Below, one piece after another: positions 5,972 to 6,030 of a stretch of DNA of 6,030 nucleotides. The stretch spans positions 1 through 6,030 of the forward strand of contig RHAS01000050.1 of assembly GCA_010028615.1 (NCBI GenBank), written 5' to 3'. Position numbers and translations under genes: made by a program. Source of the DNA: Actinomycetota bacterium (GTDB lineage: Bacteria; Actinomycetota; Actinomycetes; Actinomycetales; Microbacteriaceae). The first letter of the stretch is position 1, and each line of letters starts with the position of its first letter. The notes under the pieces were generated by a model. It was not told the DNA's origin and ran no database searches. It saw only the letters and a program-made list of their open reading frames with translations.

Positions 5972-6030
5972 TTGCGAAAAGGAATTCGCCTCGCAGTAGA
6001 TTACGGCGACTCAAGAATTGGATTAGCCAG
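5972..6030 (+). CDS. ruvX: RuvX/YqgF-family RNase H-like nuclease (N-terminus only)
   Basis: Only 19 codons and two bases are inside the window: MRKGIRLAVDYGDSRIGLA. The VDYGDSRIGLA stretch (9-19) is the hallmark first strand of the YqgF/RuvX RNase H fold, with Asp10 the first catalytic acid. The family is described as a putative Holliday junction resolvase and is also linked to 16S rRNA 5'-end processing. Its place directly after alaS is standard in many bacteria. The TTG start at 5972 is forced, because the alaS TAA lies in the same frame six bases upstream; AGG at 5962-5964 could be a weak ribosome binding site. The rest of the gene is beyond the right edge. Confidence 0.88.
   Translation, partial: MRKGIRLAVDYGDSRIGLA

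Overview
This window looks like chromosomal core sequence from a small-genome, relatively low-G+C actinobacterium. The best guess is Microbacteriaceae (order Micrococcales), for example a freshwater 'Luna'-type lineage. Three things point there. The S4 protein is the cysteine-free type with the N-terminal style seen in Micrococcales. The gene order rpsD - DUF948-like - small membrane protein - alaS - ruvX is typical of actinobacteria. Five of the seven genes start with GTG or TTG. The taxon is inferred from remembered family sequences; no search was run.

Layout: positions 1-611 (minus strand) hold the 5' part of a membrane-anchored cyclophilin-type peptidyl-prolyl isomerase that runs off the left edge. 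A 65-bp divergent intergenic region (612-676) separates it from rarA (677-1975, plus strand), which appears to have a leaderless promoter. A 151-bp gap (1976-2126) contains overlapping small inverted repeats, a candidate promoter and a structured leader in front of rpsD (2127-2756). A tight plus-strand run follows: a DUF948-like membrane protein (2773-3120), a 65-residue membrane-anchored protein (3120-3317), alaS (3314-5968) and the first 59 bases of ruvX (5972-6030). These last four genes overlap or lie within 3 bases of one another, so translational coupling is likely.

Functionally the window covers housekeeping work: protein folding outside the membrane (PPIase), rescue of stalled replication forks (RarA), 30S assembly (S4), alanine charging and proofreading (AlaS) and nucleic-acid processing (RuvX). 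Two small uncharacterised membrane proteins sit between the ribosomal and synthetase genes. I see no mobile element, CRISPR array, tRNA or rRNA gene, and no convincing new system. The observations most worth a second look are regulatory and architectural: the leaderless rarA start, the rpsD leader, the coupled small membrane-protein pair, and ruvX starting in the same frame directly after the alaS stop.
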